DNA of 64,000 nucleotides from an uncultured Muribaculaceae bacterium (GTDB lineage Bacteria; Bacteroidota; Bacteroidia; Bacteroidales; Muribaculaceae): positions 7,206-71,205 of the forward strand of contig CAJTKG010000012.1 of NCBI GenBank assembly GCA_910576935.1, read 5' to 3'. Under the pieces are notes generated by a model. That model had not been told where the DNA came from. It ran no database searches and saw only the letters and a list, made by a program, of their open reading frames with translations. Numbering within the stretch: position 1 is the first letter of the stretch; each line of letters opens with the position of its first letter. This document shows, one piece after another, positions 32,411 to 41,265 of the stretch. The position numbers and the translations under genes are program-made.

Positions 32411-34048
32411 TTAGCGTACAGTTATTTTGCTGACGGTCGAGCCTTGGCGGCGGATGTAGATGCCGGGGGCGAGGGTGTCGCCCGAGAGTCTGACGCCGTT
32501 GAGGTTGTAGTATTCGACGGGTTTGTCGCTGTCGTCGTCGGTGATGTCGCCGATGCCACCGTTGCCGTTGACTGTCACGGCGATTGTGGCTGTGTGGCCG
32601 CCGCAGTTGACCGTGAGGGCGTGGTAGCCAGAGCCTGTTGCGGTGAATGTCTTGCCGTCGTCAGAGATTGTGCCAAGAGCCGAGGGGCATGAGAGGGTGT
32701 AGTCTTTGACGTCGGTGTCGACGAGGACGCCGTATTGGTTGTAGCCGTAGATAACGGGAGTGTATTGTTTGAGGGCGTCTATAGTGAGGGTGTGGTCGGC
32801 GAAGGCTACGGCGGCGATGTTGTCGTCGTCGGGAGCGGTCGAGACGGCCCAGACGCCGTTGACGACTGCGCGCTCGGTGCCGTCGGTGGGACGGTTGCGG
32901 ATGCCGAGTGGTGTTGTGTAAAGTTCGGACGAGCCGCCTCCGTCGAAGTTCATGGCGTCGGTGCAGCCGACATGCGAGATGATGTCGGCGAGGAGATAGC
33001 CGGTGCAACCGACAGACTGTGGCCGGCGGCCGTCGACGACGAGGAGTGTGACGGCTGTGGCATCGGCGTTGATGCCGATAGCCGTGCGGGGTTCGTTGTT
33101 TTTGAGGTGTCCGAGGGCTTCGCCTGCGGCAAGGGCGTCGATGTCGGCTGTCTGGATGACGCCGTTTTTGAGCAGTCGGGGACGACCGCAGGCCATCTGG
33201 GCGATGCCGTTGCCGTCGAATTGCGATGTCGTTGTTATAGTGACGATGTCGCCTACGGCAAGTTTTTCATAATAGCGGCGGTCCTGCCGGCCGAGCACGG
33301 CCGAGAGCATGAAGCCGCCTTCGGGGACGGTGACGGTCTCGCTTGTGGCGGGGGTGACGATGCGGCATTTCACTGTGCCGTTATATGAGAGCGAGCCTTC
33401 GACGGGGACGACTGCGATGTCGTTGGTGCCGTCGGCGCTGACACCGGCTTTATCGGGGTTGCGCTCGGTGAAGATTATGAAGTTGCTGCCCTGTGGCGCG
33501 CTGTTGACGCCGCCGAGGTCAAATGTACGTTCGCCGAGTGATGCGTCGGCGGGGGTGAATGTCACGTTGCCGGTGAGGACGAAGTTGCCGAAATGAGGTT
33601 TTTTGTCGTTGTCCATATACCAGTTGACGACGAAGTTGACGGGGCGCCCGTAATATATCTCGTTGTCGACGACGACAGGACCTTCGGAAAGGCCCGAGCT
33701 CCAGTTGAAGAAGTCGGCGTTTATGCCGGCGAAATATCGGGCGCCCTCGCGAGAGTTGCGCTCAGACATCGACGAAAGTTTCTCAAGGGCGGCACCACCG
33801 ACACGGTTGTTGCCTTTGAGGACGCGGATGTCGGCGTAGTCGTCGGTGAGGTCGGTGGTGGTGTAGTAGACCATGAGGTTTGAGCCGCCGGTGAGCTGCA
33901 GGGTTGTCTGTGTAGTGCCGGGTCCTATCTTGGCGTGATAGACGGTGTCGACGCTGTAGGTGTTGCCTTGGAGTGTCCATTGCTCTGTGGCCGCAGCGCC
34001 CGCAGTCGTGACGGCTGCCATGGCGAGGATCAAAATAGTTTTTTTCAT
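32411..34048 (-). CDS. Secreted phosphodiester glycosidase (NAGPA family) with sorting-type tail
   Basis: The 545-residue protein has a signal peptide (about 1-20), a NAGPA/phosphodiester glycosidase domain (about 75-405; landmarks YFAGINADFF, PRTAIGINAD, LLVVDGRRPQSVGCT, DAMNFDGGGSSELY) and a Big-type beta domain, and ends in a tail VEYYNLNGVRLSGDTLAPG then IYIRRQG...ITVR. The tail is similar to that of the LRR protein at 23.8-25.4 kb, consistent with a shared export signal. NAGPA relatives cleave GlcNAc-phosphodiester bonds in glycans or in exopolysaccharide. No regulatory partner is adjacent. Confidence 0.85.
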   Translation of the reverse strand: MKKTILILAMAAVTTAGAAATEQWTLQGNTYSVDTVYHAKIGPGTTQTTLQLTGGSNLMVYYTTTDLTDDYADIRVLKGNNRVGGAALEKLSSMSERNSREGARYFAGINADFFNWSSGLSEGPVVVDNEIYYGRPVNFVVNWYMDNDKKPHFGNFVLTGNVTFTPADASLGERTFDLGGVNSAPQGSNFIIFTERNPDKAGVSADGTNDIAVVPVEGSLSYNGTVKCRIVTPATSETVTVPEGGFMLSAVLGRQDRRYYEKLAVGDIVTITTTSQFDGNGIAQMACGRPRLLKNGVIQTADIDALAAGEALGHLKNNEPRTAIGINADATAVTLLVVDGRRPQSVGCTGYLLADIISHVGCTDAMNFDGGGSSELYTTPLGIRNRPTDGTERAVVNGVWAVSTAPDDDNIAAVAFADHTLTIDALKQYTPVIYGYNQYGVLVDTDVKDYTLSCPSALGTISDDGKTFTATGSGYHALTVNCGGHTATIAVTVNGNGGIGDITDDDSDKPVEYYNLNGVRLSGDTLAPGIYIRRQGSTVSKITVR

Positions 34049-34113
34049 TAGAAATTGTCGGTTATGAGTGTTTTGTTGTGATTGGCTAATTGTGTATATT
34101 CGGTTTGTATGTG

Positions 34114-34145
34114 CAAAGATAGACAGATTATGTCAATCTTGCAAA
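34114..34145 (-). promoter_or_regulatory. Promoter of the phosphodiester glycosidase gene
   Basis: On the minus strand, TTTG at 34145-34142, 20 bases, then TATCTTTG at 34121-34114: a full consensus match 66 bases upstream of the start. Confidence 0.8.
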
Positions 34146-34163
34146 TCGCGATAGTTAAAGACC

Positions 34164-35417
34164 TTAAACGGTATGATCGGGTTTGTAGACTACGGTGACA
34201 GCGGGCGTTCGGTTGAAGATTGTGTCGGCTGTGGCGATGATGTCGTTGATGGTTGTCGCGCGCTGGCGTGCGACGGCGTTGTTTATGTCTTCGCCGAGCA
34301 TGGCCGACATGGCGAGTGACGCAGCTTTTGACTGATAGCCCATGTTGGAGAAGTTGAAGAGTGACTCGAAGCGGTTGAATGTCTTTTCGAGTTCGTCGGG
34401 ACTGACGTCGCCGGGAACGGCGAGCCGCCGTGCGCGGTCGAGCATGAGATTGCGGGCTCGTGTGACGGCGCTGTCGCTGTTGTCGGTCAGGCGTGCGTTG
34501 AGCATAAGGAATCCTTCGTGTTGGCTGCCGGAGATTGAGGCGTCGACTTCGCTGAAGAGTCCGTCGCCGGCGATGATGAGGTCGCGGTAGAGACGTGACG
34601 AGCGTCCGGCCGACAGGATGTCGGTTATGGTGTCGGCAGTGAAATAGGATCTGTTGCCGTATGCGGCCATCGGGAAGGCTATTACGACGGCTGTGGCGGG
34701 GACGGCGCCACGGACGGTGTCGATGATGTCTGCCTTGGGGAAGCCGGGGTCGGGAAGGCGGCGGTGTGCGATATCACGCCGCGGTATGTCGCCGAACCAT
34801 TTTTCGGCCAGAGCGAAGATGCGGTCGTGGTCGACGTTGCCCGATATGGCTATGACGGCGTTGTCGGGTCCGTAGTGGCTGAAAAACCATCGGCGTGCGT
34901 CGTCGCGTGTGATGCGGGCTATGTGGGCCGGTTCGAGGCCTATGACGGGCCAGCTGTATGGGTGGTTTTCGGCATATAGGAGGCGGCGCAGATGGTGGCC
35001 GAGGTCGCCGTAGGGGCGGTTGAGACATTGTTGTTTGAATTCCTCGGTGACGACGCGGCGCTGGACGTCGATGACCTCCTCGCTCAAAGTCGGTGAGAGC
35101 ATGCGGTCGCTCTCGAGCCAAAAGGCTGTCTCGATGTTGACGGCGGGGAGGATTTCGTAGAAGTTGGTGTAGTCGTTGCTTGTCCAGGCGTTGTCGGAGC
35201 CTCCGGCGGCCTCGATGGCCGCGCTGTAGTCGGCGACGTTGGCCGAGCCGCCGAACATGACGTGCTCAAACAAATGCGCGACACCGGTCAGGTCGCGTGT
35301 TTCATCGCGTGAACCGGTGTCGTATAGCACGTTGACGGCAGCCATTGCCGTGTTTGGGTCGCGATTTGAGATGATTTTGAGCCCGTTGTCGAGCGTCAGT
35401 GTCTCAAAGCTGATCAT
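34164..35417 (-). CDS. M16 family zinc peptidase (insulinase-like)
   Basis: The 417-residue protein has the inverted zinc motif HLFEH (residues 48-52) followed by MFGGSANVADYSAAIEA and the distal Glu in RRVVTEEF about 75 residues later. The C-terminal half has the second M16 fold with the AGRSSRLYRDL motif. Both halves resemble the PqqL/YmxG-type single-chain peptidases. No signal peptide is seen at this start. It shares one base with the cyclophilin stop codon (TGATG). Confidence 0.9.
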   Translation of the reverse strand: MISFETLTLDNGLKIISNRDPNTAMAAVNVLYDTGSRDETRDLTGVAHLFEHVMFGGSANVADYSAAIEAAGGSDNAWTSNDYTNFYEILPAVNIETAFWLESDRMLSPTLSEEVIDVQRRVVTEEFKQQCLNRPYGDLGHHLRRLLYAENHPYSWPVIGLEPAHIARITRDDARRWFFSHYGPDNAVIAISGNVDHDRIFALAEKWFGDIPRRDIAHRRLPDPGFPKADIIDTVRGAVPATAVVIAFPMAAYGNRSYFTADTITDILSAGRSSRLYRDLIIAGDGLFSEVDASISGSQHEGFLMLNARLTDNSDSAVTRARNLMLDRARRLAVPGDVSPDELEKTFNRFESLFNFSNMGYQSKAASLAMSAMLGEDINNAVARQRATTINDIIATADTIFNRTPAVTVVYKPDHTV

Positions 35418-36307
35418 CAGCCGACGATTTCCATTTTTATTATTTTGACGTCTTCGTTGGGACGGTCGCTGCGGTCGGTCTGTACTTTTTCTATTTTGTC
35501 GACTGTGTCCATGCCGTCGATGACTTCGCCGAAGACGGTGTAGGCGTTGTCGAGATGGGGTGTGCCGCCGACGGTTTTGTAGGCTTGTTTCATTTCAGGG
35601 GTGACGAGCTCGGTCGAGTCGTTGAAGTTTGCTTCGGTCTCGGCGATAAGTTTCTCCTGAAGTTTGTTGAGACCTTCACGGTCGTTGTTCTGACGCAGGC
35701 GGGCTATCTCGTCCTGATTTTTCATAACCAGGTTGTTGAAGTAGTTCTGCATGGCGGTGTTGCGGGCATAATTCTCGAGCTGGGCCATTTCGGCGTCGGT
35801 GACTTTCTTACCTGTTACGATATAGAACTGCGAGCCTGAAGATTCTTTCATGGGGTTGACCTGGTCGCCCTGACGAGCTGCGGCGAGAGCGCCGCGTTTG
35901 TGGAAGTGGCGCGGATAGACGATTTCGGCCGGAATGGTGTAGCCGGGGCCACCGGCGCCGAGCTGCTGACCCGGTTTGGCGGTCTTTGACTCGGGGTCGC
36001 CTGCCTGTACCATGAATTCGTTTATAACACGGTGGAAGAGGGTGCCGTTATAGAATCCTTCTTTGACGAGTTTGACGAAGTTGTCGCGGTGGAGAGGGGT
36101 GTCACCGTAGAGAAGTACTGTGAAGTTGCCGAGAGTGGTCTCGACTTTGACTTTGACGCTTGAAGAGTCGGTTTGTTGCATGTCGGTTGTCTGTTGGTTT
36201 TTGATTGAGTCTGAGCCGTCGGCGTTTTTTTCATTGCTGCCGTTGGCTGAGCCGCATGAGGCGAACATCATGATGAATGCCGTGAAGGCAAGAATTTTTT
36301 TTATCAT
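35417..36307 (-). CDS. Cyclophilin-type peptidyl-prolyl isomerase lipoprotein
   Basis: The 296-residue protein starts with a lipoprotein signal (lipobox FASC, Cys about 18), then an acidic Ser-rich linker and a cyclophilin domain: VKVETTLGNFTVLLYGDTP, FYNGTLFHRVINEFMVQAGD, SGSQFYIVTG and YTVFGEVIDGMDTVDKI. Between the last two conserved strands lies a helical, charged insertion of about 70 residues (about 180-250) not present in the basic cyclophilin. It would act on periplasmic or outer membrane proteins. Translation is probably coupled to the M16 gene. Confidence 0.9.
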   Translation of the reverse strand: MIKKILAFTAFIMMFASCGSANGSNEKNADGSDSIKNQQTTDMQQTDSSSVKVKVETTLGNFTVLLYGDTPLHRDNFVKLVKEGFYNGTLFHRVINEFMVQAGDPESKTAKPGQQLGAGGPGYTIPAEIVYPRHFHKRGALAAARQGDQVNPMKESSGSQFYIVTGKKVTDAEMAQLENYARNTAMQNYFNNLVMKNQDEIARLRQNNDREGLNKLQEKLIAETEANFNDSTELVTPEMKQAYKTVGGTPHLDNAYTVFGEVIDGMDTVDKIEKVQTDRSDRPNEDVKIIKMEIVG

Positions 36308-36327
36308 TATGGTTTGTCGTTAAAAAG

Positions 36328-36708
36328 TCAGATGAGAGATGTGGGATGGAGGCGTTTGTAGATGCGTCTGAAGTTGTTGTCGGACTCGCAGAGCCGGCCG
36401 GCTCCGGCGGCATAGTCTTCGCCGTAGATGGCAGTCATTAGCCCGAGCAGGTAGCGGTGTTCGCGGTCTTTGTCTATCGTCAGGGCCACGAGGCGTCTGA
36501 CGGCATCGGCAAAGCGCTTGCTGTCGATGATATTGAGGTATTTGGCGGCGCTGGCGCAGAATTGTCCGTCGCGGTCGATGTCTGATAGGTTGTCGATGAT
36601 GGTGTTGACGTCGTCGGCCTCGACCGTGTCGATGTGGTTTGCGAGGTATTCGTAGTTGAGCAGGCCGTCGGTGTCCTGTTTGAGATGTTTGAGGTCGTTT
36701 TCGTTCAT
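36328..36708 (-). CDS. Small helical protein, unknown function
   Basis: The 126-residue protein begins MNENDLKHLKQDTDGLLNY and is predicted to be mostly helical and acidic, with no signal peptide or membrane segment. It has LLGLMTAIYGEDYAAGAG and LCESDNNFRRIYKRLHP near the end. I do not recognise the family. A full -7 box lies upstream at 36738-36745, and the cyclophilin gene begins 20 bases after its stop, so it may be the first gene of a unit with the cyclophilin and the M16 peptidase. Confidence 0.75.
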   Translation of the reverse strand: MNENDLKHLKQDTDGLLNYEYLANHIDTVEADDVNTIIDNLSDIDRDGQFCASAAKYLNIIDSKRFADAVRRLVALTIDKDREHRYLLGLMTAIYGEDYAAGAGRLCESDNNFRRIYKRLHPTSLI

Positions 36709-36737
36709 TATGAGCTTTGTTTTGCTGTAACAGGCGA

Positions 36738-36745
36738 CAAATTTA
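36738..36745 (-). promoter_or_regulatory. -7 box of the small helical protein gene
   Basis: TAAATTTG on the minus strand, 30 bases upstream of the start at 36708. Confidence 0.5.
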
Positions 36746-36823
36746 AGAAAAAAACTTCAATAATGACAAGGCATCGCGATAAATCGGGCTTAACGTCTGT
36801 CGCTGTGGCGGTGAGGCAGCGGC

Positions 36824-37480
36824 TTATCGTCCGAGACGCAGTCTGAGATAGTCGATTACGAAGTCGGCGAGGGTCTCGAGGGGCAGGAGTGATGAGTCGA
36901 GGCATAGGTCGTAGCTTTTTGCGTGACCCCAGCGTTTGTCTGTGTAGAAGTTGTAGAAGTTTGCGCGGAGTTTGTCGGTTTTCTCGGCGAGTGCTTTTGC
37001 CTGTTCGGGAGTGACGCAGTCGGCGCGTTCGACGATGCGCTTGACGCATACATCTATCGGGGCATGGACGAAGATGTTGATGACGTTGTCGACGTCGCGC
37101 AGGACGTAGTCGGCGCTGCGTCCGACGATGACACAGGGGCCGCCGTCGGCGAGCTCGTGGATGAAGTCGCACTGTGCCTTGTAGATGCTGTCAGAGCTGA
37201 TTGATGTCGAGCCGGTATAATATGCCATCGGGTTATAACCGAGGTTGAACGAGAAGAGGCCCGAGATGAATGTGGGCATGCGTTCGTCGTTTTTCTCGAA
37301 GTATTCGGTGCTGAGACCCGATTTCTCCGCTGCCTTGACCAGAAGCTGTTTGTCGTAGAAGGCTATGCCGAGTTTGTCGGCGATTAGCCTGCCGAGAGCT
37401 CGTCCGCCGCTGCCAAAGGTGCGTCCGACGGTAATGACATATTTTTCGGGTAGTTGTCGTTGGCGGTTATCGTTGTCCAT
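36824..37480 (-). CDS. Cytidylate kinase-like protein
   Basis: The 218-residue protein has a P-loop GRTFGSGGRALGR (about residues 19-31), a FYDKQLL strand, GPCVIVGRSADYVL and an arginine-rich lid around RIVERADC. This is the Cytidylate_kin2 group, distinct from the essential Cmk. It probably phosphorylates a nucleoside monophosphate or related substrate, but the true substrate is uncertain. It starts 34 bases after the end of the upstream membrane protein gene. Confidence 0.85.
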   Translation of the reverse strand: MDNDNRQRQLPEKYVITVGRTFGSGGRALGRLIADKLGIAFYDKQLLVKAAEKSGLSTEYFEKNDERMPTFISGLFSFNLGYNPMAYYTGSTSISSDSIYKAQCDFIHELADGGPCVIVGRSADYVLRDVDNVINIFVHAPIDVCVKRIVERADCVTPEQAKALAEKTDKLRANFYNFYTDKRWGHAKSYDLCLDSSLLPLETLADFVIDYLRLRLGR

Positions 37481-37514
37481 GATTTTATTTATACAATTAT
37501 AATAAAGAGATTGT

Positions 37515-38060
37515 TTAGAATCGCGGGTTGAGGATTATGTCGTAACCGAGGAGTCCGGGGCATACCGAGAGCGTGAAATGGCTGCCGCTGCGGATGGCGT
37601 TGTATCGTGAACGTGATGTCTCGTAGGTTTTGGTGCGCCCGTCGGGGAGGCTGACGGTTATGCAATACACGTCATAGTGTCCGGCCGGCGTCATGCGTCC
37701 CCGGCCGACGCGGCGGTAGCGTGTGCGCTGTTCTATGTGGCGGTCGATGACTTCGGCATCGCAGTCGTGAGCCGCGTCGCGGTCGGCAAAAACGTTGTTG
37801 GCCGTCAGGGTGATGCCATAGACAAGCGAGGCGGAGAATATGAAGGCCGAGATTGTTGTATAGACACGGTCGGTCATCGGTGTCACCCGGGCGATAAAGC
37901 CTCTTAGCCAAGGGGCGAGTGCGGCTCCGGTGATGACGGCGAAGACGGGCGGCAGCCATCGGTCGACGATGGTGTCTCGGTCGAATATTATACCGGCGAC
38001 GATTGCGGCGAGAGCCGTGAGGGTGCAGCAGACGACACCTGCGATTTTCAAAGCTTTCAT
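37515..38060 (-). CDS. Membrane protein, unknown function
   Basis: The 181-residue protein has three or four hydrophobic helices in its first 100 residues (ALKIAGVVCCTLTALAAIVA, FAVITGAALAPW, FIFSASLVYGITL) followed by a soluble beta tail with YDVYCITVSLPDGRTKTYET. The tail looks like a small sorting or SH3-like fold. I do not recognise a family. It lies divergent to the M48 gene and upstream of the cytidylate kinase-like gene. Confidence 0.65.
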   Translation of the reverse strand: MKALKIAGVVCCTLTALAAIVAGIIFDRDTIVDRWLPPVFAVITGAALAPWLRGFIARVTPMTDRVYTTISAFIFSASLVYGITLTANNVFADRDAAHDCDAEVIDRHIEQRTRYRRVGRGRMTPAGHYDVYCITVSLPDGRTKTYETSRSRYNAIRSGSHFTLSVCPGLLGYDIILNPRF

Positions 38061-38101
38061 CTTTGGTCACATTGTTTGGCACAAAAATAATGGAAATTTT
38101 A

Positions 38102-38109
38102 TAATTTTG
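38102..38109 (+). promoter_or_regulatory. -7 box of the M48 peptidase gene
   Basis: TAATTTTG is a full -7 match. A TTTG at 38075-38078 lies 23 bases upstream, slightly long for the consensus spacing. Confidence 0.6.
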
Positions 38110-38144
38110 CAGATACTAATGTAAAATTAAATTTGTTGACAGAT

Positions 38145-38939
38145 ATGAAACTCAGGAACCTCAAACTTGCCGCTGTGGCGGCTATGCTTGTTTTCGGCGG
38201 TGCGGCTTATGCTCAGTTCAATCTCAAAAAGGCAGGTTCGGCTGTCGCCAAGGCTGCCAAGGCTGTGACTCTTTCCGACGACCAGATGGTGCAGTATGTA
38301 AAGGAGTATATCGACTGGATGGATGCCCACAACCCTGTCACTCCGGCCGACAATCCCTATACAAAACGTCTCGACAGTCTGACGGCCGGTCTGACGTCGG
38401 TAGAGGGTACGCCGCTGAATTTCAAAGTCTATGATGTGATTGATGTCAATGCGTTCGCCTGTGCCGACGGTAGTGTGAGAGTGTTCTCGTCGCTGATGGA
38501 CATAATGAGCGACGAGGAGCTTCTCGGGGTCATAGGCCACGAAGTCGGCCATATCGCCCACAAGGATTCGAAAAAGGCGTTCAAGACCGCTCTGTTGACC
38601 TCGGCTCTGAAAGACGGTGTGTCGGCCAACGGCGGTGTCGCAGCCAAACTGACCGACTCGCAGCTTGGTGATCTTGGCGAGGCTCTTGTCAACGCCAATT
38701 ACTCGCAGAAGCAGGAGAAGGCTGCCGACGATTACGGTTATGAATTTCTCAAGTCGCACGGCCGCAATCCTTATGCGATGGCATTGTCGTTTATGAAACT
38801 AAAGGAACTCGAAGAAAAGCAAGGCTACGGCAAGACAAGCAAGGTCAACCAGCTCTTTTCGTCGCATCCCGATCTCGAGCTACGTATCAAACGTATGAGT
38901 GAACGGGCAGGAAAAGAAGGTTTCTCCAGGCCGGAATAA
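38145..38939 (+). CDS. M48 family metallopeptidase, periplasmic
   Basis: The 264-residue protein has a signal peptide (MKLRNLKLAAVAAMLVFGGA) and the zinc motif HEVGHIAHKD with a second Glu in the downstream helix EKAADDYGYEFL. The layout is that of the BepA/LoiP type M48 peptidases that act on the outer membrane protein assembly. The start at the ATG (38145) is chosen over the TTG at 38133. It is followed by the DUF308 gene 62 bases later. Confidence 0.9.
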   Translation: MKLRNLKLAAVAAMLVFGGAAYAQFNLKKAGSAVAKAAKAVTLSDDQMVQYVKEYIDWMDAHNPVTPADNPYTKRLDSLTAGLTSVEGTPLNFKVYDVIDVNAFACADGSVRVFSSLMDIMSDEELLGVIGHEVGHIAHKDSKKAFKTALLTSALKDGVSANGGVAAKLTDSQLGDLGEALVNANYSQKQEKAADDYGYEFLKSHGRNPYAMALSFMKLKELEEKQGYGKTSKVNQLFSSHPDLELRIKRMSERAGKEGFSRPE

Positions 38940-39001
38940 ATCAAAATAATGTATTGGGGTGTTTATTATACTGAATACATTAATAATAGTAATAAAAGAA
39001 G

Positions 39002-39682
39002 ATGAAAGGACATAAGCTGATATTCACGGCGTTGCTGGCTCTGGCAGCCGGCGTAGCGCTGATACTTACCTATCGGACGGTCAGCAGCGAGGGTGTCGTA
39101 ATCACCGGCGGTGTAATGTTTGTGCTTGCCGGATTTATCAACGTGATCGCTTTTCTGTCGTCGCGCGACGACAGGGGCAAGTCGCATCTTGGCGCGTTCG
39201 GTCTGGCTTTCGGCTGGCTGACAAGCGGCGCGGCTGTCGTGCTCGGTTTGTCGATGCTGATTTTCCAAAGCACGTTTGTCGGTCTTGTGCCTTTTATCTT
39301 CGGCGTACTTGTCGTTTTCGGCGCCCTGTTCCAGTTTTTTGTGCTCAGTGTAGGCATAAGGCCGGTGACGTTGCCGGCATGGCTCTATGCTTTCCCGCTG
39401 GCGCTGGCCGGCATGTCGGTGTATGTCTTCATGCAGCAGTCGCAGATTGACGACAGTACGATAATGCTTGCGACGGGGATAGCCTTTACGATCTTCGGTG
39501 CGGCCATGTTTATCGAGGGTGCTATGGTCGGCGCGGCCAACCGCCGTCAGCGCCGGGAGCAGGTTGCTGTCGATTCGTCTACGGTCACTGACGTGACGGC
39601 CAAGACCGGCGAGGTGACCGACGAGAGTGTGACAGCTGACAATGTGGCAGATGACTCTACCGATGATGCTATAACAAAATGA
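39002..39682 (+). CDS. DUF308/HdeD-like membrane protein
   Basis: The 226-residue protein has six hydrophobic helices (about 5-180) in the HdeD/DUF308 pattern, including ITGGVMFVLAGFINVIAFL and AFTIFGAAMFIEGAM, followed by an acidic and threonine-rich cytoplasmic tail (about 185-226). Function is unknown. The stop overlaps the ATG of the HAD gene by four bases. Confidence 0.7.
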   Translation: MKGHKLIFTALLALAAGVALILTYRTVSSEGVVITGGVMFVLAGFINVIAFLSSRDDRGKSHLGAFGLAFGWLTSGAAVVLGLSMLIFQSTFVGLVPFIFGVLVVFGALFQFFVLSVGIRPVTLPAWLYAFPLALAGMSVYVFMQQSQIDDSTIMLATGIAFTIFGAAMFIEGAMVGAANRRQRREQVAVDSSTVTDVTAKTGEVTDESVTADNVADDSTDDAITK

Positions 39683-40407
39683 GTCGTTTCGGCAATGATG
39701 CTATGGTGTGGGTCGATCTCGACGACACCGTCTGGGATATGAGAGGCAACTCGGAGTTGTGTCTGAGCGAGCTTTTCGACGAAGAGGGAATAGATGGTTA
39801 TTTTGCCGACAAGGCGTTATGGTCGCGTATATATCATGAAATAAACCAGGGCTTGTGGCAGCGTTACAGTCGCGGCGAGATCTCACGCGATTATCTGCGT
39901 CGCGAGCGTTTTGCCTCGCCGTTGCGTCTTGTCGGTGTCGGTGACGCCGAGGCGTGCAGACTGTCAGATCACTATGATAAGGTCTATCTCAGCCGGCTCG
40001 GGAGCAAGACCGGTCTTGTCGACGGAGCACGTGATTTTCTTGATTATCTCAAGCGTCGCGGCTATCGTCTCGGTGTGCTGAGCAACGGTTTCAAAGAAGT
40101 GCAGTATGACAAGATGCGCTCGGGCGGTATAGCCGATTGTTTTGACGTTGTTGTTCTGAGCGACGAGATTGAGGTCAACAAACCCGACCGGCGGTTATAT
40201 GACTATGCAATTGCCAAAGCGGCGAGTGACGGTCGTGTCAATGTCATGATTGGCGACAATATAGAGACCGATATAGCCGGGGCGGTAAATGCCGGCTGGC
40301 CGTCGATATGGTATAACCCCGGCGGAGCCGGTTTACCTGCAGATATGTCTGACGCCGACATCAGTGAGGTCGCAGCCCTCGCCGACATCTGCGGCCCGTT
40401 GCTCTGA
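39679..40407 (+). CDS. YjjG-like HAD nucleotidase
   Basis: The 242-residue HAD protein has VWVDLDDTVWD (catalytic Asp), an LGVLSNGF motif II, VNKPDRRLYDYA motif III and MIGDNIETDIAGA motif IV. YjjG-type enzymes dephosphorylate non-canonical pyrimidine nucleotides. It overlaps the DUF308 gene, and a possible hairpin terminator follows at 40429-40465. Confidence 0.85.
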   Translation: MSRFGNDAMVWVDLDDTVWDMRGNSELCLSELFDEEGIDGYFADKALWSRIYHEINQGLWQRYSRGEISRDYLRRERFASPLRLVGVGDAEACRLSDHYDKVYLSRLGSKTGLVDGARDFLDYLKRRGYRLGVLSNGFKEVQYDKMRSGGIADCFDVVVLSDEIEVNKPDRRLYDYAIAKAASDGRVNVMIGDNIETDIAGAVNAGWPSIWYNPGGAGLPADMSDADISEVAALADICGPLL

Positions 40408-40428
40408 GCGTCGGCGCACGGGACGTCG

Positions 40429-40465
40429 GGCCGTTTTTTGATGAATGACAAGCCGAAAAACGGCC
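40429..40465 (+). terminator. Possible terminator
   Basis: GGCCGTTTTT (40429-40438) pairs with AAAAACGGCC (40456-40465) around a 17-base loop, followed by TTTAA. The AT-rich 235-base gap to the HU gene also carries a near-consensus -7 word (GATATTTG). Confidence 0.5.
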
Positions 40466-40642
40466 TTTAAGCCGAAAAAAACGGCGTAATCGTTAAATAA
40501 TCACTACAAAAGCCGCAAAGTATTGTGTTAGATTCAAAAAAAAGTGCGATATTTGCGCTTGCAAAAATGAAATAACGATGTGAGCTGCTATAAAACGCTC
40601 ATAAAGATATTAATAAACCAGTAACCTAAAAAATAAACAAAA

Positions 40643-40915
40643 ATGACTAAAGCCGACATTGTAAACGAAATTGCAAAGTCTACAGGTATTGACAAACCCG
40701 CTGTGCTTGAGACAATCGAGAAATTCATGGAAGTAGTTAAGGACTCGCTTGCTCACGGAGAGAATGTATATCTTCGCGGCTTCGGCAGCTTTATCGTAAA
40801 GACACGCTCTGAGAAGACCGCGCGCAACATTTCAAAGAATACGACTATTATCATTCCCGCCCATAAGATCCCCGCGTTCAAACCCGCCAAGGTCTTCATG
40901 GAAGATGTAAAATAA
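40643..40915 (+). CDS. HU family DNA-binding protein
   Basis: The 90-residue protein has the HU beta-arm motif GFGSFIVKTRSEKTARN and the NTTIIIPAHKIPAFKPAK C-terminus. It bends DNA and organises the nucleoid. It lies upstream of a small ribosomal-type peptide and RNase G. A long AT-rich leader with a GATATTTG word precedes it. Confidence 0.94.
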   Translation: MTKADIVNEIAKSTGIDKPAVLETIEKFMEVVKDSLAHGENVYLRGFGSFIVKTRSEKTARNISKNTTIIIPAHKIPAFKPAKVFMEDVK

Positions 40916-40973
40916 CAGGAGCATCGCTCTATAGCAAATACAAGATATTAACCATTTAATAAATTAGCGTAAA

Positions 40974-41063
40974 ATGCCAAGCGGAAAGAAAAGAAAAGGC
41001 CACAAGATGGCCACCCACAAGCGCAAAAAACGTCTCAGAAAAAATCGTCACAAGAAGAAATAA
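40974..41063 (+). CDS. 29-residue Lys/Arg-rich AURKAIP1/COX24-type (mS38-like) peptide
   Basis: A 29-codon ORF between the HU gene and the RNase G gene encodes MPSGKKRKGHKMATHKRKKR followed by a second basic half, and ends at the TAA at 41061-41063. This is a short, highly basic peptide like the AURKAIP1/COX24-domain peptides annotated in Bacteroidota, relatives of mitochondrial ribosomal protein mS38. The small size explains why it is often missed. Ribosome association is inferred from the family. Confidence 0.85.
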   Translation: MPSGKKRKGHKMATHKRKKRLRKNRHKKK

Positions 41064-41102
41064 CAATTATTTCTATAACGATTACGAATAAACGCTATAC
41101 GA

Positions 41103-41161
41103 AGAACAAACTTGAAGCGGGCGTCTCAGCCGGGATAGCAGTTCCGATCAAAGTTTGTTCT
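41103..41161 (+). other. Hairpin in the RNase G leader
   Basis: AGAACAAACTT (41103-41113) pairs exactly with AAGTTTGTTCT (41151-41161) in the 202-base leader between the basic peptide and rng. A T-rich run follows the right arm. It could be an attenuator, or a stem through which RNase G regulates its own mRNA. The leader also has a self-complementary GCCGCGCGGC at 41232-41241. Confidence 0.5.
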
Positions 41162-41265
41162 TTGTGTTTATTCTGAGATATAACTCCCACAACAGCCATT
41201 CAGGTATCCTTCGCCGTGTCGTGCAGCCTATGCCGCGCGGCGGTATCAACAACAAACATTGACCA

